From positions 36,965-100,964 of the forward strand of contig CAZJVJ010000006.1 in NCBI GenBank assembly GCA_964549635.1: a DNA stretch of 64,000 nucleotides. Reading direction: 5' to 3'. The position numbers and the translations under genes are program-made. This stretch comes from VGNY01 sp964549635 (lineage in GTDB: Bacteria > Chloroflexota > Dehalococcoidia > GIF9 > UBA5629). This document shows positions 1 to 8,439 of the stretch, piece by piece. Numbering within the stretch: position 1 is the stretch's first letter; each line of letters opens with the position of its first letter. Below the pieces are notes generated by a model. That model saw only the letters and a program-made list of their open reading frames with translations, did not search any database and had not been told where the DNA came from.

Positions 1-27
1 AAGCAAGGGTTACAGGGAGTGCTGGAA

Positions 28-1263
28 ATGCGCCGAATAGAGAAGACTGCCAGAGAACACAGAGAGAAAGCCGAATCAGCATTATTAAAACCTGCAGCCT
101 ATGGTGAGGACATAGACATAAACCAGTACGACCATTCTGCCGATGAATTACCCTATCAGGGCGATTTGTCACAGCTGCCATCTCAAACCACGGAGCAAAT
201 GGCACAGGTAGGCATTGTGCCCGATGACAGCCAGCGTTCTGGCACCATCATCCAGGTAGACCATTCCCCGATACATAGCGTGTCGAAACAGGAGGGCATT
301 GAGGTTATGACGATCAGCCAAGCCCTAGAGACATATGACTGGCTGGCTGATTATTTCTGGAAAGCTGTGGCCGTGGACACCGACAAATATACCGCACATG
401 TCGAGCTTGGCCAGAGCGGCGGCTATTTCATTAGAGCCCTGCCCGGCAGCAGGACATTGTACCCTGTTCAAGCCTGTCTTTATATAGCTAGAAGAAATCT
501 GGCCCAGAAAGTCCATAATATCGTCATTGCTGAAGAGGGTTCAGAACTGCACATAATCACTGGCTGCACCACAGCCCTAAAGAGAGAACCTGCATTGCAC
601 ATCGGAATTTCTGAGTTTTATGTTAAGCGAGGGGCAAAGGTCACCTTCACTATGATACACAGCTGGTCGCCTGAGATAGCCGTCCGTCCCCGCACAGGGA
701 TAATCATCGAAGAAGGCGGCATATTCATGAGCAATTACGTTATTATGAAGCCGGTTCGCTCCCTTCAGACAAGCCCGTTAGCCCGATGTGTTGGCGATAA
801 CTCTGTACTAAGGTTCAATAGCATTTTGGTGGCCCTTGCTGGTTCTAACATGGACATCGGTTCCCGGGTCATTCTAGAGGCAAGAGGGGCCAGGGCGGAG
901 ATAATATCCCGGGCCATCACCAAGGGTGGCAACATTACAGCACGGGGGTATATAGAGGGCAATGCACCCGATGTTAAAGGGCATCTGGAATGCCGCGGGC
1001 TGATTTTACAGGACGGTGGCATGATATACGCCGTGCCTGAACTCAAAGGGCTGTGGGCAGGTGTAGACCTGTCACATGAGGCAGCGGTGGGCAAGATAGC
1101 CGAGGAGGAGATAGAGTATCTGATGATGCGCGGACTGACCCGTGATGAAGCCACTGCCACCATAGTCAGAGGATTCTTGAGGGTTGACATAGAGGGACTA
1201 CCACCCGAGCTCAATTTGGAACTGCAGCGGGCCATCGAAGCCAGCGAACGGGAACTTATGTGA
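28..1263 (+). CDS. SufB/SufD family Fe-S cluster assembly scaffold protein
   Basis: Core SufBD beta-helix protein of the cytosolic Suf iron-sulfur assembly pathway, which works with the ATPase SufC. The family signature is in the C-terminal third: a conserved 'SHEAAVGKI' stretch followed by 'LMMRGL' near residues 350-375. At about 410 residues it is short and closer to the single SufB-like scaffold of minimal SufBC systems in anaerobes and archaea; sufC would be expected just upstream, outside the window. A GTG at 19 is also possible, but the ATG at 28 has GGGAG at the right distance and is preferred. It lies 15 bp before the flavin reductase-rubredoxin gene, so it may head the oxygen-defence operon. 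Whether it is SufB or SufD by strict orthology cannot be told by eye. Confidence 0.85.
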   Translation: MRRIEKTAREHREKAESALLKPAAYGEDIDINQYDHSADELPYQGDLSQLPSQTTEQMAQVGIVPDDSQRSGTIIQVDHSPIHSVSKQEGIEVMTISQALETYDWLADYFWKAVAVDTDKYTAHVELGQSGGYFIRALPGSRTLYPVQACLYIARRNLAQKVHNIVIAEEGSELHIITGCTTALKREPALHIGISEFYVKRGAKVTFTMIHSWSPEIAVRPRTGIIIEEGGIFMSNYVIMKPVRSLQTSPLARCVGDNSVLRFNSILVALAGSNMDIGSRVILEARGARAEIISRAITKGGNITARGYIEGNAPDVKGHLECRGLILQDGGMIYAVPELKGLWAGVDLSHEAAVGKIAEEEIEYLMMRGLTRDEATATIVRGFLRVDIEGLPPELNLELQRAIEASERELM

Positions 1264-1278
1264 TAAGGGAGGAAAATT

Positions 1279-1959
1279 ATGGATGCAAAGGCACTCCACA
1301 AACTGGGCTATGGGCTGTATGTTATATGCTCCAAGAAAGGGGACAGGTTTAATGGCCAGATCGCTAACACGGTATTTCAGGTCTGCTCAGAGCCACCCAC
1401 CATCGCTGTGGCTATAAACAAGCAAAACCTGACTAATAGCTTTATTGCTGAAAGCAAGGTTTTTACCGTTTCTATACTCGCCCAGGACACACCCTTGAAC
1501 TTCATCGGCAGTTTCGGCTTCAGGTCAGGCAGGGATGTGGATAAACTTCAGGGTATCAACTATAAACTGGGTGAGACCGGGGCGCCTGTAGTGCTGGACA
1601 ACACCCTGGCTTATCTAGAGGCTAAGGTGGTCAATCAGCTAGAAGTCGGCACTCACACCCTTTTCATCGGGGAAATTGTGGCAGCTGAAGTCATCAAAGA
1701 GGGCGAGCCGATGACGTACGCTTACTATCATCTGGTGAAACGGGGCAGCACACCCAAGACAGCACCGAGCTATATTGAAAAGGAGACAGCACTGAAAATG
1801 GCAAAGTATAAGTGCACCGTATGTGGCTATGTTTATGATCCTGAATTGGGCGATCCCGAGGCAGGGATTAAACCGGGCACATCTTTTGAGAAGCTGCCTG
1901 ATGATTGGGTCTGCCCTGTCTGCGGTGCCAGTAAGGACCAATTTGAAAAAGTAGAATAG
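1279..1959 (+). CDS. hrb: High-molecular-weight rubredoxin (flavin reductase-rubredoxin fusion)
   Basis: Two-domain electron carrier: an FMN-binding flavin-reductase-like domain (about residues 1-155) and a C-terminal rubredoxin (about 174-226) with both iron-binding CxxC motifs, CTVCGY and CPVCGA. Proteins of this layout (Hrb of Moorella) take electrons from NAD(P)H and hand them to the flavodiiron protein FprA, which reduces O2 or NO. Here fprA is two genes downstream, which supports that role. SD GGGAGGA precedes the ATG. An ATG at 1798 opens exactly at the rubredoxin domain and is preceded by AAGGAG (1780-1785), so separate rubredoxin synthesis is conceivable but unproven. Confidence 0.93.
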   Translation: MDAKALHKLGYGLYVICSKKGDRFNGQIANTVFQVCSEPPTIAVAINKQNLTNSFIAESKVFTVSILAQDTPLNFIGSFGFRSGRDVDKLQGINYKLGETGAPVVLDNTLAYLEAKVVNQLEVGTHTLFIGEIVAAEVIKEGEPMTYAYYHLVKRGSTPKTAPSYIEKETALKMAKYKCTVCGYVYDPELGDPEAGIKPGTSFEKLPDDWVCPVCGASKDQFEKVE

Positions 1960-1986
1960 ACGAGTACAACGGGAGGAGTTAGAACC

Positions 1987-3189
1987 GTGGCACAAGACAG
2001 GAAGGAAACCTTAAAAAGATTGCTAAAAAGATTACATGAAGGTGCTGACCCGGAGAAGATAAAAGAGGAGTTCCAGAGAACACTGGGGCATGTCCCACCG
2101 ACCGAAATAGCCCGGGCAGAGGAGGAACTGGCAAGAGAGGGCTTGCCCAGGGAAGAAATACAGAGGTTATGCGATATACACCTGGCTGTTCTCAAAGAAT
2201 CGCTGGAAAAGAAAGAAACACTGGCACCTCCAGGTCATCCCGTACATATACTTATGGAAGAACATAAGCTTTTACTTGATTTTGCTGACAAGCTCAAGAG
2301 CCTTGCCAGACATATGAAAGGGGCAAAGGACGTTAGCTCAGCCGGTGAAGAGATGAAGCAGTTAGACCACATTGTCCAGCATCTTAAGGACTCGGAAAGC
2401 CATTATGTGCGGGAGGAGAACGTCCTTTTTCCTTCGCTTGAGAAGCACGGGATTAAAGAGCCGCCTGCGGTCATGTGGATGGAACACGACAAGATAAGAG
2501 AGATAAAGAAAAATATTTACCGGCTGGTTGACGGGCACAGGAACATGGCCTTCACTGATTTCGCCAGAGGGCTTGAGGAGGTGTCAGTCTCACTGGCTGA
2601 CATGCTCTCCAGCCATTTTTTCAAGGAGAACAACATACTGTTCCCGACTGCCATGCAGGTTATTGACAGAGATGAGTGGCCCGATATAAGAGGCCAATTT
2701 GACGACCTCGGCTACTGCTGTTTCACCCCCGAGCCGGCCAGGATAGCCTTTGGGAAAGCTGCACCGGTTTCCAAAGTGTTGGCAGAGGGTACCATAGCCT
2801 TCGAGACCGGCAACCTCTCAGCAGAGGAGATAGAAGCCATTTTCAATACCCTGCCGGTGGATGTCACCTTTGTGGACAGAGCTGATACGGTGCGGTATTT
2901 CAGCCAGACCAAGGACAGGATTTTTCCCAGAACGAGGGCAGTCATAGGGCGCAAGGTCCAGCAGTGCCATCCTCAGAAGAGCGTGCATGTGGTCAACCAA
3001 ATACTGGACGACTTCAGAGCTGGTCGCCGAGACTCAGCCCAGTTCTGGATCAACCTGAGGGGCAGGCTTATCTACATCCGTTACTTTGCCGTACGCGACA
3101 AAAGGGGCGAATACCTAGGCTGCCTCGAGGTCACTCAGGACATAACCGAGATAAAGAAAATCGAAGGAGAAAAGAGGTTACTAGACTGA
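1987..3189 (+). CDS. DUF438 / hemerythrin HHE / PAS domain protein
   Basis: Three-part cytosolic sensor-like protein. Residues about 10-75 resemble DUF438; about 80-225 form a hemerythrin-like di-iron helical bundle with histidine/glutamate ligands visible in HILMEEH, HYVREEN, WMEHDK and SSHFFKENN; about 270-395 form a PAS domain ending in a typical 'DITEIKKIE' tail. No kinase, GGDEF or DNA-binding output domain is attached. The order Hrb, hemerythrin-PAS, FprA suggests oxygen or NO sensing, or delivery to the flavodiiron reductase; this is inference from context. GTG start with GGGAGGA 10 nt upstream. It ends 10 bp before fprA, consistent with one transcript. Confidence 0.85.
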   Translation: MAQDRKETLKRLLKRLHEGADPEKIKEEFQRTLGHVPPTEIARAEEELAREGLPREEIQRLCDIHLAVLKESLEKKETLAPPGHPVHILMEEHKLLLDFADKLKSLARHMKGAKDVSSAGEEMKQLDHIVQHLKDSESHYVREENVLFPSLEKHGIKEPPAVMWMEHDKIREIKKNIYRLVDGHRNMAFTDFARGLEEVSVSLADMLSSHFFKENNILFPTAMQVIDRDEWPDIRGQFDDLGYCCFTPEPARIAFGKAAPVSKVLAEGTIAFETGNLSAEEIEAIFNTLPVDVTFVDRADTVRYFSQTKDRIFPRTRAVIGRKVQQCHPQKSVHVVNQILDDFRAGRRDSAQFWINLRGRLIYIRYFAVRDKRGEYLGCLEVTQDITEIKKIEGEKRLLD

Positions 3190-3199
3190 GGGTAACGAT

Positions 3200-4384
3200 A
3201 TGAAACCGAGAGAGATAAGACCTGGAATATACTCTGTAGGGGCGGTGGACTGGGACAGGAGGCTTTTCGATTCGCTGATACCGCTTCCTGACGGTACCAG
3301 TTACAACTCGTATCTGATTAAGGGCAGCGAAAAGACAGCCCTTATCGATACAGTAGACCCCACCATGGAGTCAGTGCTGGTAGACCATCTGGATGAGCTT
3401 GGCATCAGAAAAATAGACTACGTGATCGCCAACCATGCCGAGCAGGACCATTCAGGCAGTATACCCTGCATGCTTGCCAAATACCCTGGGGCAATGGTGA
3501 TATGCACGCCCAGATGCAAGGGTATGCTTATTGACCTGCTTCTAGTACCGGAAGACAAATTTATAACAGTCGAGGATAAGGAGACCATTTCGCTGGGCAA
3601 CCGGACCCTGGAGTTCATCCATGCACCCTGGGTGCATTGGCCTGAGACAATGCTCACCTATCTGAGGGAAGAGAAAATACTTTTCCCCTGTGATTTCTTT
3701 GGCTCCCATCTGGCAACCACTGATATGTATGTGACCGATGAAGGTCAGGTGTATGAGGCAGCCAAGCGCTATTACGCCGAAATCATGATGCCTTTCCGAA
3801 CCACCATTCAGAAAAACCTAGAGAAGGTGAAGGGTTATACAATTGAGATCATCGCTCCCAGTCATGGGCCTATGTACGATAAACCAGAGTTTATCATGAA
3901 CGCATATTATGAATGGGCGTTCTGCGTGCCAAAGAACATCGTGGTCCTGCCCTATATTTCTATGCACGGCAGCACCCGCAGGATGGTAACGTATTTCGTC
4001 GAAGCCCTGGCGCAAAGGGGTGTCACGGTAAAGCAGTTCGACCTCACAGTGACGGACATCGGCAAGCTGGCGATGGCACTGGTGGATGCGGCAACGGTGG
4101 TACTCGGAACACCTACTGTTTTGGCAGGCCCTCACCCCAACGTTGTCTATGCCGCCTTTCTAGCAAATGCCTTGAGGCCTAACCTCAAATTCGCCACAAT
4201 CATCGGTTCCTACGGCTGGGGAGGCAAGACGGTGGAGCAACTGACGGCACTGCTACCTAATTTGAAGGTGGAAATACTGGAGCCGGTGCTCATCAAAGGC
4301 TATCCCAGAGAAACCGACTTCAAGGCTCTAGACAACCTCGCAGAGGTAATCGCCAGGAAACACAAGGACATGGGTTACGATTAG
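3200..4384 (+). CDS. fprA: A-type flavodiiron protein (oxygen/NO reductase)
   Basis: Flavodiiron protein that reduces O2 to water or NO to N2O with electrons from rubredoxin. N-terminal metallo-beta-lactamase domain carries the di-iron ligands H79, E81, D83, H84 (HAEQDHSG), H146, D165 and H222. The C-terminal flavodoxin domain starts near residue 245 with an FMN phosphate loop SMHGSTRRM. Length (394) is normal for the two-domain type. The neighbouring hrb gene supplies the expected electron donor, as in Moorella. All visible ligands are intact, so it should be active. Confidence 0.95.
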   Translation: MKPREIRPGIYSVGAVDWDRRLFDSLIPLPDGTSYNSYLIKGSEKTALIDTVDPTMESVLVDHLDELGIRKIDYVIANHAEQDHSGSIPCMLAKYPGAMVICTPRCKGMLIDLLLVPEDKFITVEDKETISLGNRTLEFIHAPWVHWPETMLTYLREEKILFPCDFFGSHLATTDMYVTDEGQVYEAAKRYYAEIMMPFRTTIQKNLEKVKGYTIEIIAPSHGPMYDKPEFIMNAYYEWAFCVPKNIVVLPYISMHGSTRRMVTYFVEALAQRGVTVKQFDLTVTDIGKLAMALVDAATVVLGTPTVLAGPHPNVVYAAFLANALRPNLKFATIIGSYGWGGKTVEQLTALLPNLKVEILEPVLIKGYPRETDFKALDNLAEVIARKHKDMGYD

Positions 4385-4426
4385 CGCCAGTTTAGCATAG
4401 CTGAATGGGTATGGTGGTAAATTAAA

Positions 4427-4729
4427 ATGAGGCCCAAGGCAATAAGAACATATGAAAATGACAGGATTAAGGTTATCTGGAAGCCTGAAAAGTGCGTGTA
4501 TTCTGGCAACTGTGTTAAGGGTTTACCAAAGGTCTTTGATGCTCGAAGACGTCCGTGGGTCGATGTTACTGCAGCGGATGCAGCGGAGATAATGCGCGTC
4601 ATCGATACATGCCCGTCGGGAGCTCTAAGCTACGAACAGCCTAACCGAGGTGGTTCTGTGAAGAGCAGGAGAGGAAAGAACCGACAACTAATGGCTGGCA
4701 CAAAAACAGCTCGGGAAAAAGAGGACTAA
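4427..4729 (+). CDS. Small Fe-S protein of the divergent mono-cluster (Fer4_19-like) type
   Basis: 100-residue protein with a KCVYSGNCVKGLP motif followed about 40 residues later by DTCPSGALSY. This arrangement, C-x5-C then CPSGAL, matches the divergent single 4Fe-4S domain family as I remember it; only three cysteines are visible, which is normal for that family. The last 25 residues are basic and low-complexity. It sits 42 bp after fprA and 4 bp before the rhodanese gene, so it is likely a small electron carrier made with them. Its electron partner is unknown. Confidence 0.75.
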   Translation: MRPKAIRTYENDRIKVIWKPEKCVYSGNCVKGLPKVFDARRRPWVDVTAADAAEIMRVIDTCPSGALSYEQPNRGGSVKSRRGKNRQLMAGTKTAREKED

Positions 4730-4733
4730 AACC

Positions 4734-5210
4734 ATGTTGAAGCCATTTTTGACGTTGAGCCTGGCGGCTACACTCATAGTCCTGACAGCATGTACTCTAA
4801 CGCCTGCGCCAGCGCATGTGACTGAACCTCCAACTGCACCCCCGGCAATACAGCCTGCTCCCAAACCGACGCCTGCGGAGCTGGTGCCCCGCATAACAGT
4901 TGAAGAGCTACTGGAAAAAATAGAGGGTGGAGCCGGCATAGTCATTGTCGATACCAGACCGAAAGCAGAATACGATGCAGGTCACATCAAAGGGGCTATA
5001 TCAGCTCCGCTATCAATTATATTAGAAGGCAAATGGCTGCCGCCTGCTACCAAAGACATCGTCTTTTACTGAACCTGACCAAACGAGAGGACGAGTGCCC
5101 GGGCGGCACTGGAAATGATTAAGCATGGCTTTTCTGAGGTTAAGGTCTTAAAAGGAGGGTATGAAGCCTGGAAAAAGGCAGGCTATCCTGTAGAAGTCAC
5201 GGGGGACTGA
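4734..5210 (+). CDS. Rhodanese-domain lipoprotein with two in-frame TGA (putative selenocysteine) codons
   Basis: Predicted 158-residue lipoprotein: signal peptide with lipobox LTAC, a Pro/Ala-rich spacer, then a rhodanese (sulfurtransferase) domain. Conventional reading stops at TGA 5070-5072. In the same frame the family sequence continues to TGA 5208, including SARAALEM and LKGGYEAWKKAGYPV. Translating both internal TGA codons (5070, 5076; residues 113 and 115) as U gives IVFY-U-T-U-PNERTSARAA. From memory, relatives of this rhodanese subtype have CxC there, so TGA replaces the active-site cysteines. A hairpin at 5094-5110 fits a bacterial SECIS. The alternative, a pseudogene with two TGA mutations, is less likely because the rest of the frame is intact and both TGAs fall on the catalytic cysteines. 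Located after fprA, so a role in periplasmic sulfane-sulfur handling is plausible. Confidence 0.8.
5094..5110 (+). promoter_or_regulatory. Putative bacterial SECIS hairpin (rhodanese)
   Basis: Perfect 6-bp stem with a 5-nt loop, AGTGCC-CGGGC-GGCACT, inside the coding frame. The loop begins 22 nt after the second TGA and 28 nt after the first, inside the 16-37 nt window known for bacterial SECIS elements, and has G as its second base. Position and shape are seen directly; SelB binding is inferred. Confidence 0.65.
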
Positions 5211-5223
5211 ACGGAGGTTATGA

Positions 5224-5529
5224 ATGAAGGAGAGCTACAAAGCAACACTTAAGGTGAACGGAATATCAATTGATATGAATCCTTTCGTGGAGGAGTTTCT
5301 ATCCCGGACGGTGGTCGGTGCCGTCACTTCTCTGAAAGGCGTGGAGGATATTAAGAAGCTGGAAGTCCGTCAGAAAAAGGGCAATGTTCAAATCACCGTC
5401 AACGGGAAGGATATCCCCTTGACTCCGTTCCCTAACGACATAATCGCCAGAACCCTCGCCGGCATGGTCTGCTCGCTAAAGGGTGTATCTGACATAGACA
5501 CAATAGACATAAGCGTCGAAGTAACCTAG
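5224..5529 (+). CDS. Small internally duplicated protein of unknown function
   Basis: 101 residues, no recognised family. It is built from two similar units: residues about 11-48 (VNGISIDMNPFVEEFLSRTV...SLKGVEDI) and about 58-95 (VNGKDIPLTPFPNDIIARTL...SLKGVSDI). Each has a beta hairpin-like start, a P-F motif, an amphipathic helix and an S-L-K-G-V-x-D-I ending, suggesting an intramolecular pseudo-dimer. SD GGAGG at 5213-5217. It follows the rhodanese gene by 13 bp and is probably co-transcribed. No signal peptide, membrane segment or metal motif; a single cysteine at the end of repeat 2. Confidence 0.75.
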   Translation: MKESYKATLKVNGISIDMNPFVEEFLSRTVVGAVTSLKGVEDIKKLEVRQKKGNVQITVNGKDIPLTPFPNDIIARTLAGMVCSLKGVSDIDTIDISVEVT

Positions 5530-5637
5530 CAAGTCTCTGGTTAGTGCAACCCACCAGGGTCGCCAGCTAGATCGCGGGCGAGGTCGAAGTCTGAAACGTT
5601 TTCAGTAACCGGCGAAGAGCATCAGGGTTTTTACAAA

Positions 5638-8301
5638 GTGGAGAAACCGAACAACGGTAAATTAAGAAGGGCAAAAATCCACATAACCGGCATGACCTGC
5701 ACCACCTGCGCCGCTACTATTGAGAGGGGTCTAGCTCACACCCCTGGCGTAGAAAAGGCTGAGGTCAGCTTTGCCTCGGAGAAGGCATCTGTGGAATATG
5801 ACCCCTCCAAAATTGACCTCGCCACAATTAGCCAGACCGTCTCACAACTTGGCTATAAGGTAGCCACTCGGAAGGCCATATTTCCGGTAAGCGGCATGAC
5901 TTGCGCTTCCTGCGTAGCTCGTGTGGAACAGGCTCTGTCAGGGGTGCCCGGCGTTATCTCAGCGAGCGTAAACTTGGCTTCGGAGAAAGCTACAGTTGAA
6001 TATGTTGAGGGTACTGACATAGCTGAGATGCAAAGGGCGGTAGCAGAAGCCGGTTACGCACTCGGCACGGAAACAAAAAGCCTGGAGGATGTAACCACAG
6101 CAGCTCGACGAGAGGTACGGGCACTTAGAAACAGCTTTATCTTCGCTTTTATCCTCGCCATCGTGATAATGGGCTTAAGCATGGGCCCAGATTTTCCAGC
6201 AAGACCCTATCTACTCTGGGCTTTAGCTACACCGGTGCAGTTCTGGACAGGCTGGCGGTTCTACAGGGGAATGTGGACAGCATTAAAGCATAAGACCGCC
6301 GACATGAACACTCTCATCGCCGTAGGCACTTCAGCAGCCTATTTTTACAGCCTGGTCGCAGTAGCAGCTCCAGCCCTGTTTGCTGCTGCAGACATAGAAC
6401 TGGGGCTCTATTTTGATACCTCATCCATGATCATAGCCCTTATCTTGATGGGCAAATTCCTCGAGGCAAGGGCTAAAGGTCAGACATCGGAGGCGATAAA
6501 GAAACTGATTGGACTAAAGCCCAAGACCGCAACCGTTATCCGGAATGGTGATGAGTTAGAAATCCCGGTTGAAAATGTTCAGGTCGGCGACTTTATACTG
6601 GTGCGCCCGGGAGAACAGATACCGGTAGATGGCATCGTACGCCAGGGCTATTCCAGCGTGGATGAATCTATGATAACCGGTGAAAGCATACCGGTGGAGA
6701 AGAAAGCGGGCGATACGGTCATCGGTGGCACCATTAATAAGATGGGTAGTTTTCAATTCGAAGCAACCAGGGTAGGAAAGGATACCACGCTGGCCCGAAT
6801 TATCCGACTGGTAGAAGAAGCCCAGGGAAGCAAGGCGCCAATCCAACGGCTTGCCGATGTCGTCTCCGGCTATTTTGTGCCGGCGGTGATATGTATCGCC
6901 ATTGTCACCTTCATAATATGGTCCTTCGTGGGCCCACAACCGCCTTTGACATATGCTTTGCTCAACTTTGTGGCTGTACTTATCATCGCCTGTCCCTGTG
7001 CCCTGGGCCTGGCGACGCCAACAGCCATAATAGTAGGCACCGGCAAAGGAGCCGAGAACGGTATTCTAATCAGAAGCGGTGAGGCACTGGAAAGGGCACA
7101 TAAGATAAACGTTGTACTCTTGGACAAGACCGGCACCTTGACCCTTGGCGAACCCATGGTGACTGACATAATTGCAGCATCACCCTTTACTGAGGCTGAA
7201 ATTTTGCAACTGGCAGCCTCTGCTGAACGCAGCTCTGAACATCCATTGGCAGAAGCCGTCACCAAGGCAGCTTCGGAGAGGGGGCTGGAACTATTTGAGC
7301 CTTCGCACTTTCAGGCTATTCCAGGGCGTGGTGTGGAGGCTAGAGTAAACAACCAGAGGCTGCTGGTTGGCAATGCGGTTTTTATGAAGGAGAATAGTCT
7401 TGCCCTGGACAGTCTGAGAGGAGAAGCTGAACGACTCTGGGGACAGGGCAAGACGGTGATGTTCCTGGGGGTGGACGGCCACATAGCCGGCATCATTGCG
7501 CTGGCAGATACTCTTAAACCAAACGCCAGGCAGGTGGTGGACGCCTTGCACGGGTTAAATCTCGAAGTCGTTATGATTACCGGTGACAACCGCCGCACTG
7601 CTGAAGCTATCGCCCGTCAAGCCGGAATTGACCGAGTCCTTGCTGAGGTATTACCGGAGAACAAGGCTCTAGAGGTCAGGAGATTACAGGAGCAGGGTAA
7701 GGTGGTGGCAATGGTAGGCGATGGAATTAACGATGCCCCGGCGCTGGCCCAGGCGGATGTGGGCATTGCCATCGGCACCGGAACCGACATCGCTGTGGAA
7801 ACTGGCGACATAACCCTTATCAGTGGTGACTTAAGCGGTATTGTCACTGCCGTATCTCTGAGCAAGCGTACTATGACAACCATAAAGCAAAACCTGTTCT
7901 GGGCCTTTGCCTATAATACAGCTCTTATACCAGTGGCGGCCGGTGCACTGTACCCGGTTTTCAGTCACAGTGGTGTCCCCGCAGGGCTGCACTTCATCTT
8001 CGGCAGCTATGGCTTTCTGAACCCGATGCTGGCAGCTCTGGCTATGGCTCTCAGCTCTGTTACAGTGGTGTCAAATTCATTACGGCTTAGGGCGTTTAAG
8101 CCGTTCAGATCTGAAAAAAAGGAAGGAGGTGAAAAGATGGCAATAGACCCGGTGTGCAAGATGGAAGTGGACGAGAAAAAGGCAGCGGCCACCTCTGACT
8201 ACAAGGGCAAGAAATACTACTTCTGCGCCAAGAGTTGCAAAAAGGCTTTTGACCAGAACCCGGAGAAATATCTTGCCCCGGAGAGGCCATTACGCAGGTG
8301 A
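5638..8301 (+). CDS. copA: Copper-exporting P1B-type ATPase with C-terminal YHS domain
   Basis: Heavy-metal P-type ATPase, inner membrane, most likely Cu(I) export. Two N-terminal HMA metal-binding domains (GMTCTTC with C21/C24; GMTCASC with C89/C92), then membrane helices, the TGES actuator loop, the transmembrane CPC motif (C452/C454), phosphorylation site D496 in DKTGTLT, SEHPLAEA nucleotide-binding motif and GDGIND hinge. Unusually, the last ~54 residues are a YHS metal-binding domain (MAIDPVCKMEV...YYFCAKSCKKAF) joined through a KKEGGEK linker. That linker is encoded by a strong Shine-Dalgarno, so the YHS part may also be made separately. GTG start with only a weak SD. The 108 bp upstream (5530-5637) showed no clear promoter or operator. 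Confidence 0.95.
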   Translation: MEKPNNGKLRRAKIHITGMTCTTCAATIERGLAHTPGVEKAEVSFASEKASVEYDPSKIDLATISQTVSQLGYKVATRKAIFPVSGMTCASCVARVEQALSGVPGVISASVNLASEKATVEYVEGTDIAEMQRAVAEAGYALGTETKSLEDVTTAARREVRALRNSFIFAFILAIVIMGLSMGPDFPARPYLLWALATPVQFWTGWRFYRGMWTALKHKTADMNTLIAVGTSAAYFYSLVAVAAPALFAAADIELGLYFDTSSMIIALILMGKFLEARAKGQTSEAIKKLIGLKPKTATVIRNGDELEIPVENVQVGDFILVRPGEQIPVDGIVRQGYSSVDESMITGESIPVEKKAGDTVIGGTINKMGSFQFEATRVGKDTTLARIIRLVEEAQGSKAPIQRLADVVSGYFVPAVICIAIVTFIIWSFVGPQPPLTYALLNFVAVLIIACPCALGLATPTAIIVGTGKGAENGILIRSGEALERAHKINVVLLDKTGTLTLGEPMVTDIIAASPFTEAEILQLAASAERSSEHPLAEAVTKAASERGLELFEPSHFQAIPGRGVEARVNNQRLLVGNAVFMKENSLALDSLRGEAERLWGQGKTVMFLGVDGHIAGIIALADTLKPNARQVVDALHGLNLEVVMITGDNRRTAEAIARQAGIDRVLAEVLPENKALEVRRLQEQGKVVAMVGDGINDAPALAQADVGIAIGTGTDIAVETGDITLISGDLSGIVTAVSLSKRTMTTIKQNLFWAFAYNTALIPVAAGALYPVFSHSGVPAGLHFIFGSYGFLNPMLAALAMALSSVTVVSNSLRLRAFKPFRSEKKEGGEKMAIDPVCKMEVDEKKAAATSDYKGKKYYFCAKSCKKAFDQNPEKYLAPERPLRR
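8137..8301 (+). CDS. Nested start: stand-alone YHS metal-binding domain inside copA
   Basis: In-frame ATG at 8137, preceded by AAGGAGGTGA (8123-8132) with 7 nt between GGAGG and ATG, close to an ideal ribosome binding site. It would yield a 54-residue YHS protein beginning MAIDPVCKMEV with four cysteines, resembling free YHS copper/heavy-metal-binding proteins. The ATPase sequence proper ends normally just before the linker (NSLRLRAFKPF). Either the gene is a recent fusion that kept the old SD, or both products are made, analogous in outcome to E. coli CopA(Z). Dual translation is inference. Confidence 0.4.
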   Translation: MAIDPVCKMEVDEKKAAATSDYKGKKYYFCAKSCKKAFDQNPEKYLAPERPLRR

Positions 8302-8439
8302 GGTATATAGGGGGTATTTACCCGGATAGCCGTGAGCTACCATCAAACATAATATAGTGCGGCCAGTAAGGGTCGCCCGAAAAGACTGTAGCCCGAGACT
8401 AGTAAACTACCAAATTAGGTGAATTCTGGAGGTATAGAT

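Noticed and set aside
5070..5078. Two TGA codons as proof that the rhodanese is a pseudogene
   Set aside because: The rest of the frame is intact and family-like, both TGAs hit catalytic cysteine positions, and a SECIS-like hairpin follows; random decay rarely does this.
8312..8323. Inverted repeat GGGTATTTACCC after copA as a copper operator
   Set aside because: Arms are only 5 bp, it is downstream of copA, and it does not match known CopY or CueR sites.
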